Shown piece by piece: positions 1 through 7,643 of a DNA stretch of 32,645 bases; the stretch's first letter is position 1, and every line of letters starts with the position of its first letter. The position numbers and the translations under genes were made by a program. The notes under the pieces are model-generated. The model saw nothing but the letters and a program-made list of their open reading frames with translations. It did no database searches and was not told the DNA's origin. Source of the DNA: Anabaena sp. 54. Lineage in GTDB: Bacteria; Cyanobacteriota; Cyanobacteriia; Cyanobacteriales; Nostocaceae. Location: contig OMJF01000075.1 in NCBI GenBank assembly GCA_900299285.1, positions 1 through 32,645 on the forward strand, given 5' to 3'.

Positions 1-1
1 A

Positions 2-82
2 AGTCGCGTCTGGCTAAGGCGTGTAAGTCTACTGAGGGATAGCCGCTCCCATGCTCCTGTTGAAGTAGAAAGTAAAGTCTAG
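2..82 (+). CDS. Possible C-terminal end of an ORF cut by the window edge
   Basis: Frame 2 is open from the window edge through 26 codons and stops with TAG at 80-82; the last residues read RDSRSHAPVEVESKV. This ending loosely recalls the tails of IS200/IS605-type TnpB proteins, but that is memory of style and not a match I can show. The other two forward frames stop within 14 codons. Too little is visible to assign a function, and it may be chance. Confidence 0.2.
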   Translation, partial: SRVWLRRVSLLRDSRSHAPVEVESKV

Positions 83-151
83 CAATGTCAATGGTTTTAT
101 ATAGCAGCTAGATTAACTCAGAGTTGGGGACAGAGAAAAACTGCTCTCAAC

Positions 152-186
152 CTCTCCCTTTACGGGCAGAGATTTGTATCTTTTAA
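152..186 (+). terminator. Weak terminator-like hairpin
   Basis: CTCTCCC (152-158) can pair with GGG-c-AGAG (164-171) with one bulged base, followed by a T-rich stretch to about 186. It lies downstream of the possible truncated ORF at the left edge. The bulge and interrupted T-tract make this a weak call. Confidence 0.2.
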
Positions 187-303
187 ATCCTATTGGTCTA
201 ATTCACATCTCATCTGGCTATATTAGTAAATTTGTACTATACTAGAGGAATAGTCTTCACAGATGAAAAGACTGACAGAAGAGGGATTTTAAGGAATACA
301 CCT

Positions 304-555
304 ATGATCAAGTATTATATTCTCAATCTTAACCCCACCGCCAAGCACGAATGGGACCGTTGTATTATCCGTGATCCTTTAACTGCAAAACGTCCAGATA
401 TAGCCCAAATAATTTCCCAAGCTGTAGGTGCAGATACAGGCAATTATTTAGTCAGTGTGAATATTGAAGTTACAGTATTAGAACAAGCATCATCACCATC
501 CGCAGTATCATTTCCCGAAGTGTCCGTACCCACCCAACAGAAGCAAGCAGCATAG
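304..555 (+). CDS. Small hypothetical protein (83 aa)
   Basis: I do not recognise this protein. The start at 304 (MIKYYILNLNP) is chosen because AAGGA lies 8-9 bases upstream (291-295). An in-frame TTG at 232 would add 24 residues but has no ribosome binding site. The N-terminal half looks like a compact alpha/beta domain with an Asp/Arg-rich stretch (EWDRCIIRDPLTAKRPDIA). The last 25 residues are Ser/Pro/Val/Gln-rich and probably disordered. There is no signal peptide or membrane segment. It stands alone, with no gene close by on the same strand, so context says nothing about its role. Confidence 0.55.
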   Translation: MIKYYILNLNPTAKHEWDRCIIRDPLTAKRPDIAQIISQAVGADTGNYLVSVNIEVTVLEQASSPSAVSFPEVSVPTQQKQAA

Positions 556-721
556 AAAGTGTAGAGTAGGCGCTTTAGCAAACTTTATTGTAGGTGGGGT
601 GGAAATAATGTTACCCAACACTAAATAATTGTTTGCTTAATTTTAAAAATCAAAAGTAGCCCAAGCAGATCATATCCACAATAATAGCACAAAAATCAAA
701 GGCTAATTATAAGTCTTGAAA

Positions 722-737
722 GAACGTATTTACGTTC
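722..737. promoter_or_regulatory. Perfect palindrome, operator-like
   Basis: GAACGTA (722-728), a 2-base centre, then TACGTTC (731-737) form a perfect 16-bp inverted repeat. It lies just upstream of a TTGACA hexamer (743-748). The size and position suit a dimeric repressor site, but no regulator is known for it. Confidence 0.3.
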
Positions 738-742
738 ACTTA

Positions 743-771
743 TTGACAACATTCTCAAGATTATTGAGAAT
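743..771 (+). promoter_or_regulatory. Possible sigma-70-type promoter
   Basis: A consensus TTGACA at 743-748 is followed after 17 bases by GAGAAT (766-771), which matches four of six -10 consensus positions. No plus-strand gene follows for 2.5 kb, so if active it would make an untranslated RNA across the stem-loop at 761-792. Speculative. Confidence 0.25.
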
Positions 772-792
772 AAAGTGATTTATTCTCAATAA
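751..792. repeat. Overlapping inverted repeats with mutually exclusive pairing
   Basis: 761-774 and 779-792 are perfect 14-bp inverted arms (TTATTGAGAATAAA and its reverse complement) with a 4-base loop GTGA. The left arm's TTGAGAAT (764-771) could instead pair with ATTCTCAA at 751-758 across a 5-base loop. Three copies of the same 8-mer in alternating orientation thus allow two competing hairpins. Confidence 0.6.
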
Positions 793-925
793 ACATCGAC
801 TTAGCGCAATTTTGGGAAAACAGTCATTTAAAAAACTTATATTTCCCCAGCAGCAACCGCGTGTCCCAGAAAAACCAGAGATTTTCCGAATTAGGGTAAT
901 AGCAGATTTATGAAATAAAATATCC

Positions 926-967
926 TTAGCTGCGTTTAGCTGCGTTTAGCTGCGGTTAATGATTCTG
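926..967. repeat. 10-bp tandem repeat, copy 1
   Basis: Three consecutive 10-bp units of the form TTAGCTGCGT/TTAGCTGCGG are followed by TTAATGATTCTG. The same architecture recurs at 9691-9733 (ATCTGCG units followed by GAATTATTCTGG), so this is a dispersed intergenic repeat. Confidence 0.55.
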
Positions 968-1038
968 AAAAACCTATGAGACATCTAGAAATAAAGACCG
1001 AGGAACGACTCCAGTGGATATAAATTTAAACTCCTAAA

Positions 1039-2484
1039 TTATGGCAAGTGCATAAAAATAATTTTTAGCAATTCAGCACGAGTAAAGGGTTTAGTTAAAT
1101 ATCCAGAAGCACCGACAAGTCTGGCTTTGACCTGATCGATAATTCCTTTATTACTAGTCACAAAAATGATAGGAATATGTTTAAACATAGAATTATTGCG
1201 GATAATTCGACATAGTTCATAACCATCAATTCCTGGCATATTCAAATCCAATAAAATCAGATCTGGCTTATGTCTAATAATTGACATAACTGCTTTAACT
1301 GGTTCATTAATAGTTACCAAAACAAAATTTTCATCTTCTAGATAGCGACTAATTTCTCTGAGAATTGTGGGACTATCATCCACAGAAATAATTTTGTAAG
1401 TTTTGTGTGTAGTTATCGAATTTGTATTCACTTTTTCAGGTAAAAAATCCTCTTGAGGTAACTCAGAAATATCAGATGATATCTGTGAAATTGCTATATT
1501 TTCCTGAGAAATAATTGGAGTTTCTCTAGAAGGATATGTAATCGGTACTACATTGGAAATAAATAATTCACCCTCAGCTAATTCTGTGCTATTGTTAGAA
1601 AGTAGTAATGAACGTCCACAGGTTTTTGGTAATTTATCAAATGGAGGATCTGGTTCATGTAAGACAATAGAACCTTTAACAATATATGGGTATAAACTCA
1701 AAGCTAGTTGCAATTCATCCTGATTCATGATAACTGCCAGATGACGCAAGCTAAAACCCTTCATCCAAGGGGTGATATTTTCCGGTAATGGTGGTAGTCT
1801 TTTGTCATAAAATTTGCTACTAACCAATAAATATGGACGCTGATAGGGAGAAGATATATATCTACCAAGATCACGCCAATTTTGCAACTGATTTTGACAT
1901 TCTTCCATGATAGAATAGACATCTAATTTACAAATTTTGTTGAGATTATTGAATGTTTCTGTTAATTCATAAGTGCCTGTTTCAATGAGGATAAATGATG
2001 CAATGACTTCTTTAACTAACTCTTGAATGAGTAATACTGCTTGAGTAGGAAGAAGATATTGTTGAGTTACGAGCCAATTAATAGCTTGATATTCAGGAGG
2101 TTGCTTTGCTAAATTCTGGTAATCTTGATTTTCAAACAACAAGCGCATTTGTACACGCACTTCATAATCTAATAGAGGAATTTGCTGATGTTGACGACGT
2201 ATGTGCCTTTCTAGCCTATCAAAAGGTTCTACCGAATGAGTAGCATAGATAATTTTCCCTTTATTAAGATAAATCAACCAAGATACAGAGTTACTAAATA
2301 CTTGTAAACAGGTGGTTTCGTAACAATTGGCTAATTGTCTCAATAAACCCTGGGGAGATAATTTGATAAACGTGCCAGTATTCTTCATATGTTCACATTT
2401 TTTTGCGGATACATCAACATACTTTTGGAAAAGATTAATATCAGGTGGGAATGTGATATCATATTGAAAACTTGTGCTCATCAT
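1039..2484 (-). CDS. PATAN-domain response regulator (PatA/PixG type)
   Basis: A 481-residue protein on the minus strand. Residues ~25-200 look like the cyanobacterial PATAN (DUF4388-type) N-terminal domain, with motifs such as LSPQGLLRQLANCYETTCLQV and YLNKGKIIYATHS. A helical middle and a Ser/Glu/Ile-rich linker (~300-360) follow. The C-terminus is a receiver domain (363-481) with the acidic pair D369/D370, the phosphoacceptor D413 in LLDLNMPGIDGY, T443 and K465, so it should be phosphorylatable. This layout is that of PatA (heterocyst patterning) and of PixG/TaxP1 (phototaxis), but at 481 residues it is longer than PatA as I recall it, so no symbol is given. There is no DNA-binding output domain. 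It is divergent from the vWA operon across an 832-bp gap. The start is the first of two adjacent ATGs; no strong ribosome binding site is seen. Confidence 0.85.
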   Translation of the reverse strand: MMSTSFQYDITFPPDINLFQKYVDVSAKKCEHMKNTGTFIKLSPQGLLRQLANCYETTCLQVFSNSVSWLIYLNKGKIIYATHSVEPFDRLERHIRRQHQQIPLLDYEVRVQMRLLFENQDYQNLAKQPPEYQAINWLVTQQYLLPTQAVLLIQELVKEVIASFILIETGTYELTETFNNLNKICKLDVYSIMEECQNQLQNWRDLGRYISSPYQRPYLLVSSKFYDKRLPPLPENITPWMKGFSLRHLAVIMNQDELQLALSLYPYIVKGSIVLHEPDPPFDKLPKTCGRSLLLSNNSTELAEGELFISNVVPITYPSRETPIISQENIAISQISSDISELPQEDFLPEKVNTNSITTHKTYKIISVDDSPTILREISRYLEDENFVLVTINEPVKAVMSIIRHKPDLILLDLNMPGIDGYELCRIIRNNSMFKHIPIIFVTSNKGIIDQVKARLVGASGYLTKPFTRAELLKIIFMHLP

Positions 2485-3316
2485 AGTTATTAAATCAATG
2501 ATGATCGATAATCAACATCTGCTCAAGATGAGTCAGTTGAGAGGTATTAGTTTTCGGAGTTTTTCATGACAGATTTTAGTATGAATGTGATCTGAAAAAA
2601 TCACATAGTAATACTAGGAACTATGAGGATGTTTGAAAAGTCTAAGGGCTATTAGAAATCACATCTATACAGACAAAACCTGCCTACGCAGGTTTCAAAT
2701 TTTTAATTTTTCCTTAGTCCACCCAGGTGGACTTTGCTTGTGTAGTAGCGATTTCTAATCGCCATAAACTTTTAAGACAACCTCTATGCTGACATTTTCT
2801 GAATAATGAGACCCACTCAAATTTCATATTATATTTCTCCTAGACCCGGATTAAAAATCATGAATTTACTTCTATTAAGAGAGAGAAAATACCACATAAG
2901 ATCTTTAAAAATTTATCGAGGTAAATGTATATATTGATCATTACAGCAGATTCCAGGGAACTAGACTAAAGAATATAGATAAAAAGTCAGTTCTTGAGTC
3001 AATTTTACCCCTGAAGCCAATTCTATGTGAGGTCGGGCTATATTTTTCCCTCAGAATAGAATTATCGAGCTACACAAACAAATAAATTCCCTGATTTTAA
3101 CTTAAAGACTGATCAATTATGGTACTCGATAAAAGATAACATTAAACATCCCCATAAACTACCAGTAAGTAGTGGTGAGATTTGGAAATTTCTGGGATAA
3201 ACATTGACTAAATCAATGTCTGGGTTAAAAAACTCAAATATATCCCTAAAAATACCATAATTTTAACCAAACTAGCTTCAGAAACTATATACTTTGAGTA
3301 AAAGGAAAATAAAACC
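2485..3316. other. Intergenic region between divergent genes, 832 bp
   Basis: It must contain the promoters of both the response regulator (minus) and the vWA operon (plus). The only clear structure is the MITE-like element at 2647-2763. A stretch at 2942-2953 (TACAGCAGATTCC-like) resembles one end of the other MITE family (7092) but has no partner end. I see no open frame with a ribosome binding site. Confidence 0.6.
2647..2763. mobile_element. MITE-like element with two internal hairpins (117 bp)
   Basis: The ends are near-perfect inverted repeats: GGCTATTAGAAATC (2647-2660) and GATTTCTAATCGCC (2750-2763), 13 of 14 matching. Inside are two perfect short hairpins, AAACCTGC-CTAC-GCAGGTTT (2676-2695) and AGTCCACC-CA-GGTGGACT (2716-2733). 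No transposase is encoded. The sequence has the look of a repeat found widely in nostocalean intergenic DNA (recollection, not a search). Confidence 0.6.
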
Positions 3317-4018
3317 TTGGATTATAACATAACACAAAAAGTTATGATTGATACATTTAACCTTGATGAAGTTGTAGAATTTGCGGAAAATCCCGAACCA
3401 CGTTGTCCCTGCGTGCTATTGCTAGATACATCTGGCTCAATGCAAGGGGAACGAATCGAAGCATTAAATCAAGGTTTGCTGAGTTTAAAAGATGAACTGG
3501 TGAAAAATTCCCTAGCAGCCAGAAGAGTAGAGATAGCAATTATTACCTTTGATAGTAGTGTTAATATCGTCCAGGACTTTGTGACTGCGGAGCAATTTAA
3601 CCCGCCCATTTTAACAGCCCAGGGTTTAACAATCATGGGTTCAGCAATTCATAGAGCATTAGACATTATTCAAGAGCGCAAATCCCAGTATCGAAATAAC
3701 GGTATTGCTTACTACCGTCCGTGGGTATTGATGATTACCGATGGCGAACCCCAAGGGGAACTAGATCATGTAGTCGAACAAGCAGCCCAAAGACTGCAAG
3801 GAGACGAGTCCAATAAGCGTGTGGCCTTCTTTACAGTGGGCGTAGAAAATGCGAACATGAGCAGATTAAGTCAAATCGCAGTGCGGACTCCACTAAAGCT
3901 AAAAGGATTAAACTTTATTGAGATGTTTGTTTGGCTGTCTACGAGTATGTCAGCAGTATCTCATTCTCAAGTAGATGAACAGGTAGCACTACCACCCATT
4001 GGTTGGGGATCTGTTTAA
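3317..4018 (+). CDS. vWA-domain (TerY-like) protein
   Basis: A 233-residue single von Willebrand factor A domain. The metal-ion-dependent adhesion site is intact: D37-x-S39-x-S41 in LLLDTSGSM, T105 in GLTIMGSA, and D142 in MITDGEPQG. It belongs with TerY-like vWA proteins that act with a PP2C phosphatase and a kinase in stress-linked phospho-signalling (family knowledge). Here it is the first gene of exactly that triad, 52 bp ahead of the phosphatase gene. No signal peptide or membrane segment is seen, so it is cytosolic. The TTG start at 3317 is supported by AAAGGA 10 bases upstream; ATG at 3344 (MIDTFNLDE) is the alternative and gives a more typical family N-terminus. Its partner is presumably the phosphatase or kinase, which is inferred. 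Confidence 0.85.
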   Translation: MDYNITQKVMIDTFNLDEVVEFAENPEPRCPCVLLLDTSGSMQGERIEALNQGLLSLKDELVKNSLAARRVEIAIITFDSSVNIVQDFVTAEQFNPPILTAQGLTIMGSAIHRALDIIQERKSQYRNNGIAYYRPWVLMITDGEPQGELDHVVEQAAQRLQGDESNKRVAFFTVGVENANMSRLSQIAVRTPLKLKGLNFIEMFVWLSTSMSAVSHSQVDEQVALPPIGWGSV

Positions 4019-4070
4019 TTAAAATTACAGCTTGATGTTCAAACCGAACTAGCTGTGGGAAACAAATTAT

Positions 4071-4874
4071 ATGAATACATCAAAACAGATTTCTCAATGG
4101 CGGATAGTAGCCGCCTCTGTCTGTGGAACTAGCCACGCCAAAAACCAACAACTTTGTCAAGATGCTCACCATTGGCAGCTATTAGCAAACAATGTATTGG
4201 TAATAGCAGCGGCCGATGGCGCGGGTTCTGCTAAACTAGGAAAAGTGGGAGCAATGATTGCCGTAGAAACAGCAATAGAGCATCTTACTCTCCAAGAGAT
4301 GACCAGTGATACCCTGACTAATGATGATTTTTTGCGGAATTTGCTAACTAATACCATGTTAGTAGCCCGTCAAGCCATAGAAGCCGAAGCCGAGGCTTGT
4401 AATCATCAACCTCATGATTTAGCAACTACCTTAATTCTAATGATTGCTACACCAAAGATTGTGGCTGTAGCCCAAATAGGAGATGGTTTAGCTGTAGCTA
4501 AGAATAGCATGGGGGATCTGATAGCATTAACCATACCCAACAATGGTGAGTACATTAATGAAACAACCTTCTTGACATCTCCCCAGGGCTTAGAGACAGC
4601 ACAAATCAAATTATGGCGAGAAGAAATCCTGAATGTTGGTGTTCTCACCGACGGACTACAAATGCTGGCATTGAATATGGTCCTTGGTGATGGTGGTAGC
4701 GTCACTGCTGTACCTTACAAACCCTTCTTTATGCCTTTGTTCGAGTTTGTAGCCAATGCTGAAGATAAAATACTAGCAAAAGAGCAGTTACATCGGTTTT
4801 TAAGTTCCGAAAGGATTACCCAGCGGACTGATGATGATTTGACTTTAGTTCTGGCTGCATTTAGCAGTTGTTAA
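4071..4874 (+). CDS. PP2C-type serine/threonine protein phosphatase
   Basis: A 267-residue protein of the compact bacterial PP2C class. Metal-binding aspartates are visible in the expected order: D31 (LCQDAHH), D49-G50 (AAADGAGSA), D138 (QIGDG), D194-G195 (VLTDGLQ) and D255/D256 (RTDDDLTL). It should remove phosphate from Ser/Thr in an Mn/Mg-dependent reaction and most likely counteracts the kinase encoded 27 bp downstream. TGGGA sits about 10 bases ahead of the ATG. No membrane segment is present. Being sandwiched between the vWA and kinase genes with short gaps indicates co-transcription and one signalling unit. Confidence 0.88.
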   Translation: MNTSKQISQWRIVAASVCGTSHAKNQQLCQDAHHWQLLANNVLVIAAADGAGSAKLGKVGAMIAVETAIEHLTLQEMTSDTLTNDDFLRNLLTNTMLVARQAIEAEAEACNHQPHDLATTLILMIATPKIVAVAQIGDGLAVAKNSMGDLIALTIPNNGEYINETTFLTSPQGLETAQIKLWREEILNVGVLTDGLQMLALNMVLGDGGSVTAVPYKPFFMPLFEFVANAEDKILAKEQLHRFLSSERITQRTDDDLTLVLAAFSSC

Positions 4875-4901
4875 TTAAGCCCACATAATTGTAATTGTTC
4901 C

Positions 4902-7091
4902 ATGCAGGTACTACGTCGTCTTACCAACCCAGAAATTCTCAACCTCTCTGTTAGAGTGGGACATGGTGGTGAAGCTTGTATCTATGCAGTCCCATCGGAT
5001 GAACATTTGGTAGCTAAAATCTATCATAAACCAACCATCTGCCATGGTGAAAAACTCCAGACCATGCTTCTTAATCCCCCGCTTAATCCTACAGCAAATT
5101 TAGGGCATATTTCCATTGCTTGGCCACGGGAATTGTTAGAAGCAGCAGATGGTAGCGGTAAGGTGGTGGGCTTTATCATGCCACGAATTAGGGGAATGCG
5201 GCCAATTATGGATTTTTATAATCCAGGGACTCGCCGACAACATTGTCCATTATTCAATTATCAGTATTTAATGCGGACTGCCCGCAATCTAGCGGCCGCT
5301 TTTGCAGCTTTGCACGCCAGCCGATACTGCATTGGTGATGTGAATGAGTCGAATATCCTGGTTAGTGATACAGCTTTGGTGACATTGGTAGATACTGACT
5401 CCTTCCAAGTTCGAGAACCAGTACAGAATCTTGTCTACCGTTGTGCGGTGGGAAAACCAGAATACACCCCCCCAGAATTACAGAATAAAACTTTTGCTGA
5501 CTATGACCGGGAAAGTTATCATGATTTGTTTGGCTTGGGTGTATTGATATTCCAGTTGTTAATGGAAGGAACTCACCCATTTTCGGGGATATTTCAAGGT
5601 GGGATAGAACCTCCTCCCTACCAAAGGCGAATACTTGAGGGTCATTTTACCTATAGTCAGAAGAAGCAAGTACCTTATGTGCCAACTCCTATTTCACCCC
5701 ATTGGGATATGCTTCATCCCAGTCTACGGGATTTATTTGTGCGCTGTTTTGAAGATGGTCATGATCATCCACGGTTACGCCCTAATGCTCAAACCTGGTT
5801 GTCAGCATTAACAGCAGCCGAAGAGGGTTTAGTGGCTTGTGCTGCTAATCCCCAGCATCTCTATCATCATCATTTGCATAAATGTCCTTGGTGTGAACGG
5901 ACTCAGCAATTAGGTGGGAGAGACCCGTTTCCTTCACTGGCGGCTATTAATTCTAAACAGCATCTCCAATCCCGGCGAAGATCTCAACAACGCTATATTC
6001 CTAAGCCACGAATTACCTGGCCTGTTAAATCACATTATCGTGTCCATAGTTACCAGTCGAGATTTAGTCAGCAGTTTTATCATCCTCCTGCTTCTAAAAA
6101 GTTAAACTCGAAGTTTTACGGTATAATTTTTAGTGTTATGGGATTGGGTATTTTGGGCTATTTGGACTTAATGATTAAATTTACTCGTCCTTTTGTTTCC
6201 CAAAATCCTTATGTGCAACAAAGTTTGATCTCTCAAAAAGATAATCAAACTCCTGAACCGAAAGACCTCTCTTTTATGGATTACTATCAGCTTGGTGATA
6301 CTGCTTATCAACAACAAGATTATAAACAAGCAGTTGCCAATTTTACTCAAGCTATCAAAAAGAATCCTCAATATGTCAAAGGATATGTGAATTTGGGTAA
6401 CGCCCGCTATAATTTGAATGATTATGAAGGTGCATTGGCCAACTATAATCAAGCTTTAAAGCTAAATGCTCAAGAAGTTAAAGCCTATGTAAATCGTGGG
6501 AATGCTTATTATATGTTGGCGGACTATAGTAGCGATCCCCAGGAAGAATATAAACAAGCGATCGCCGATTTTACTACTGCTATTAACATAGATAAAAATG
6601 ATGTTGAAGCTTATATCAGAAGGGGGATTGTCAGATTTGAAATTACCAAATACATTAATAATTCTCTTCAAGAATATCAAAAATCAATTGCCGATTTTAC
6701 CCAAGCAATTAAACTCAATTCATCCAAGCTAGAAGCTTATTTTCAACGGGGTCTAGTTCATTATCAAATTGCTCAATATAGCAGTAATTATGTAGCAGAA
6801 TATAAACGAGCGATCGCTGATTTTACCCAAGCATTAAAAATCAATCCCCGATTAGCTAAAGTTTATCTCAAACGTGGCATGGCTTACTATGAATTAGCAC
6901 AATATGGGACAAATGGATCTGATAAAAATCAGATTCTAGCCGTTGCAGATCTACAAAAAGCTGCAAAAGTCTCCCTAGAGAGAAATGATATGGATAATTA
7001 TCAGCAAGCCCTCAACAGCATTTGTATTGTTGTCGCCAATAAGTGTGACGATTTATTACCTCAATCAACCCTAGTGGGGCAAAATAATTGA
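4902..7091 (+). CDS. Divergent protein kinase with zinc knuckle, membrane segment and TPR repeats
   Basis: A 729-residue multidomain protein. Residues ~15-300 are a protein-kinase fold: glycine loop VGHGGEACIY (19-28), likely ATP lysine K39 (VAKIY), and a catalytic-loop equivalent GDVNESNIL with D146 and N151, replacing the usual HRDxKxxN. D164/D166 stand in LVDTDSFQV where DFG would be, and TPPE (189-192) sits in the activation segment. Next comes a His/Cys cluster (H320-H326, C328, C331 in CPWC) that looks metal-binding, a basic Ser/Arg/Gln-rich linker, one hydrophobic segment (~407-425), then about five TPR units (~459-700) with inserts, e.g. repeated QAIADFTxA motifs. The kinase is probably cytosolic; which side the TPRs face is undecided, since one segment would place them outside. 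It completes the vWA-PP2C-kinase triad. The TPR fusion may recruit substrates. The stop codon abuts a MITE. Confidence 0.82.
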   Translation: MQVLRRLTNPEILNLSVRVGHGGEACIYAVPSDEHLVAKIYHKPTICHGEKLQTMLLNPPLNPTANLGHISIAWPRELLEAADGSGKVVGFIMPRIRGMRPIMDFYNPGTRRQHCPLFNYQYLMRTARNLAAAFAALHASRYCIGDVNESNILVSDTALVTLVDTDSFQVREPVQNLVYRCAVGKPEYTPPELQNKTFADYDRESYHDLFGLGVLIFQLLMEGTHPFSGIFQGGIEPPPYQRRILEGHFTYSQKKQVPYVPTPISPHWDMLHPSLRDLFVRCFEDGHDHPRLRPNAQTWLSALTAAEEGLVACAANPQHLYHHHLHKCPWCERTQQLGGRDPFPSLAAINSKQHLQSRRRSQQRYIPKPRITWPVKSHYRVHSYQSRFSQQFYHPPASKKLNSKFYGIIFSVMGLGILGYLDLMIKFTRPFVSQNPYVQQSLISQKDNQTPEPKDLSFMDYYQLGDTAYQQQDYKQAVANFTQAIKKNPQYVKGYVNLGNARYNLNDYEGALANYNQALKLNAQEVKAYVNRGNAYYMLADYSSDPQEEYKQAIADFTTAINIDKNDVEAYIRRGIVRFEITKYINNSLQEYQKSIADFTQAIKLNSSKLEAYFQRGLVHYQIAQYSSNYVAEYKRAIADFTQALKINPRLAKVYLKRGMAYYELAQYGTNGSDKNQILAVADLQKAAKVSLERNDMDNYQQALNSICIVVANKCDDLLPQSTLVGQNN

Positions 7092-7199
7092 TACAGCAGA
7101 TTTCGTTCTTATGAGGTACAAATCATAATTATGAAACTCTTGTGGGGTGGGCATCTTGCCCACCCAAACTGTACCTTATTACACCGGAAAATGCTGTAT
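7091..7199. mobile_element. TA-flanked MITE, copy 1
   Basis: A 107-bp core (7092-7198) starts TACAGCA and ends TGCTGTA. Inner inverted parts are GAGGTACA and TGTACCT, and the centre is a hairpin GTGGGCA-TCT-TGCCCAC. It aligns end to end with the reverse complement of 26498-26604 at the same length, and more loosely with 20739-20835. The TA at each tip suits IS630/Tc1-type mobilisation. The first base of the element overlaps the kinase stop codon (TGA, 7089-7091). Confidence 0.75.
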
Positions 7200-7239
7200 A
7201 TAGGACTCCTATCTGATTTTTGACCGTCGAGATTTTCAC

Positions 7240-7268
7240 ATCCCCGACTTCCTAGAGGAGTCGGGGAT
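7240..7268. repeat. 29-bp hairpin repeat, copy 1
   Basis: ATCCCCGACT (7240-7249) pairs perfectly with AGTCGGGGAT (7259-7268). Two more 29-bp copies occur at 20711-20739 and 27756-27784 with the same spacing. It is the best preserved of the three. Confidence 0.7.
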
Positions 7269-7350
7269 ATTGTTGAATCTGGGTATTACCCATACAAGTT
7301 CGCATAAGTATGTATATTAGATCTGTTAATTACTGGTGTGGACTAGCCCT

Positions 7351-7384
7351 GAAACTCTTGATTTATCAAGGGTTTCTATTTTTT
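7351..7384 (+). terminator. Rho-independent terminator
   Basis: GAAACTCTTGA (7351-7361), loop TTTA, TCAAGGGTTTC (7366-7376) form an 11-bp stem with one G-T pair, followed by TATTTTTT (7377-7384). This is the clearest intrinsic terminator in the window. It would end transcription from the vWA-PP2C-kinase operon and insulate the polysaccharide genes. Confidence 0.8.
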
Positions 7385-7550
7385 AAGCCAGTCGGGCATA
7401 TATTCAAAGATTAAATAGGAATCCCATGTCAGTCATTTATTTATAAATATTTTACAGATTAAATATCTTAATTTACTTATTCTTTATCATTTTCCAGAAA
7501 ATTACAGTTAAATTATATTTATCTACCTAATAAAGAGAAAAGAAGAAATA

Positions 7551-7643
7551 ATGATTCAACTTTCTTCATATCATACTGCATTCTCTTCATCTCAAATTTG
7601 TGAAATTAGAAAACACCAGCAAATCTTTAAAGCAATTATATGA
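7551..7643 (+). CDS. Possible 30-residue leader peptide overlapping rfbF
   Basis: An ATG at 7551 opens 30 codons ([20 protein letters not shown]...) and stops with TGA at 7641-7643, overlapping the rfbF ATG (7640-7642) as ATGA. A purine-rich AAAGAAGAAATA precedes the start. The rfbF start itself has no visible Shine-Dalgarno sequence, so re-initiation from this ORF would explain how it is translated. The peptide has no recognisable domain, and chance occurrence in AT-rich DNA cannot be excluded. Confidence 0.4.
   Translation: MIQLSSYHTAFSSSQICEIRKHQQIFKAII

Larger units (their letters stand above)
556..1038. other. Intergenic region, 483 bp
   Basis: No convincing gene. The region holds the palindrome at 722-737, the competing stem-loops at 751-792, a possible promoter at 743-771 and a 10-bp tandem repeat at 926-967. 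The minus-strand response regulator ends at 1039 without a clear rho-independent terminator in this stretch. Confidence 0.6.
7092..7639. other. Intergenic region, about 550 bp
   Basis: It holds the MITE (7091-7199), a 29-bp hairpin repeat (7240-7268), a small perfect palindrome TGGGTA-T-TACCCA (7280-7292), a rho-independent terminator (7351-7384) and a 30-codon ORF (7551-7643). The promoter of the rfbF cassette should lie between 7385 and 7550, which is very AT-rich; I cannot pick one with confidence. Confidence 0.6.

Noticed and set aside
232..303. TTG start giving a 107-residue form of the first small protein
   Set aside because: No ribosome binding site there, whereas ATG at 304 has AAGGA at good spacing.
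4412..4705. 97-residue minus-strand ORF inside the PP2C gene
   Set aside because: Antisense shadow of a gene with all catalytic motifs intact.
7283..7295. NtcA-like GTA...TAC site upstream of rfbF
   Set aside because: The spacer is 7 and not 8 bases, and the site is upstream of the terminator at 7351-7384.
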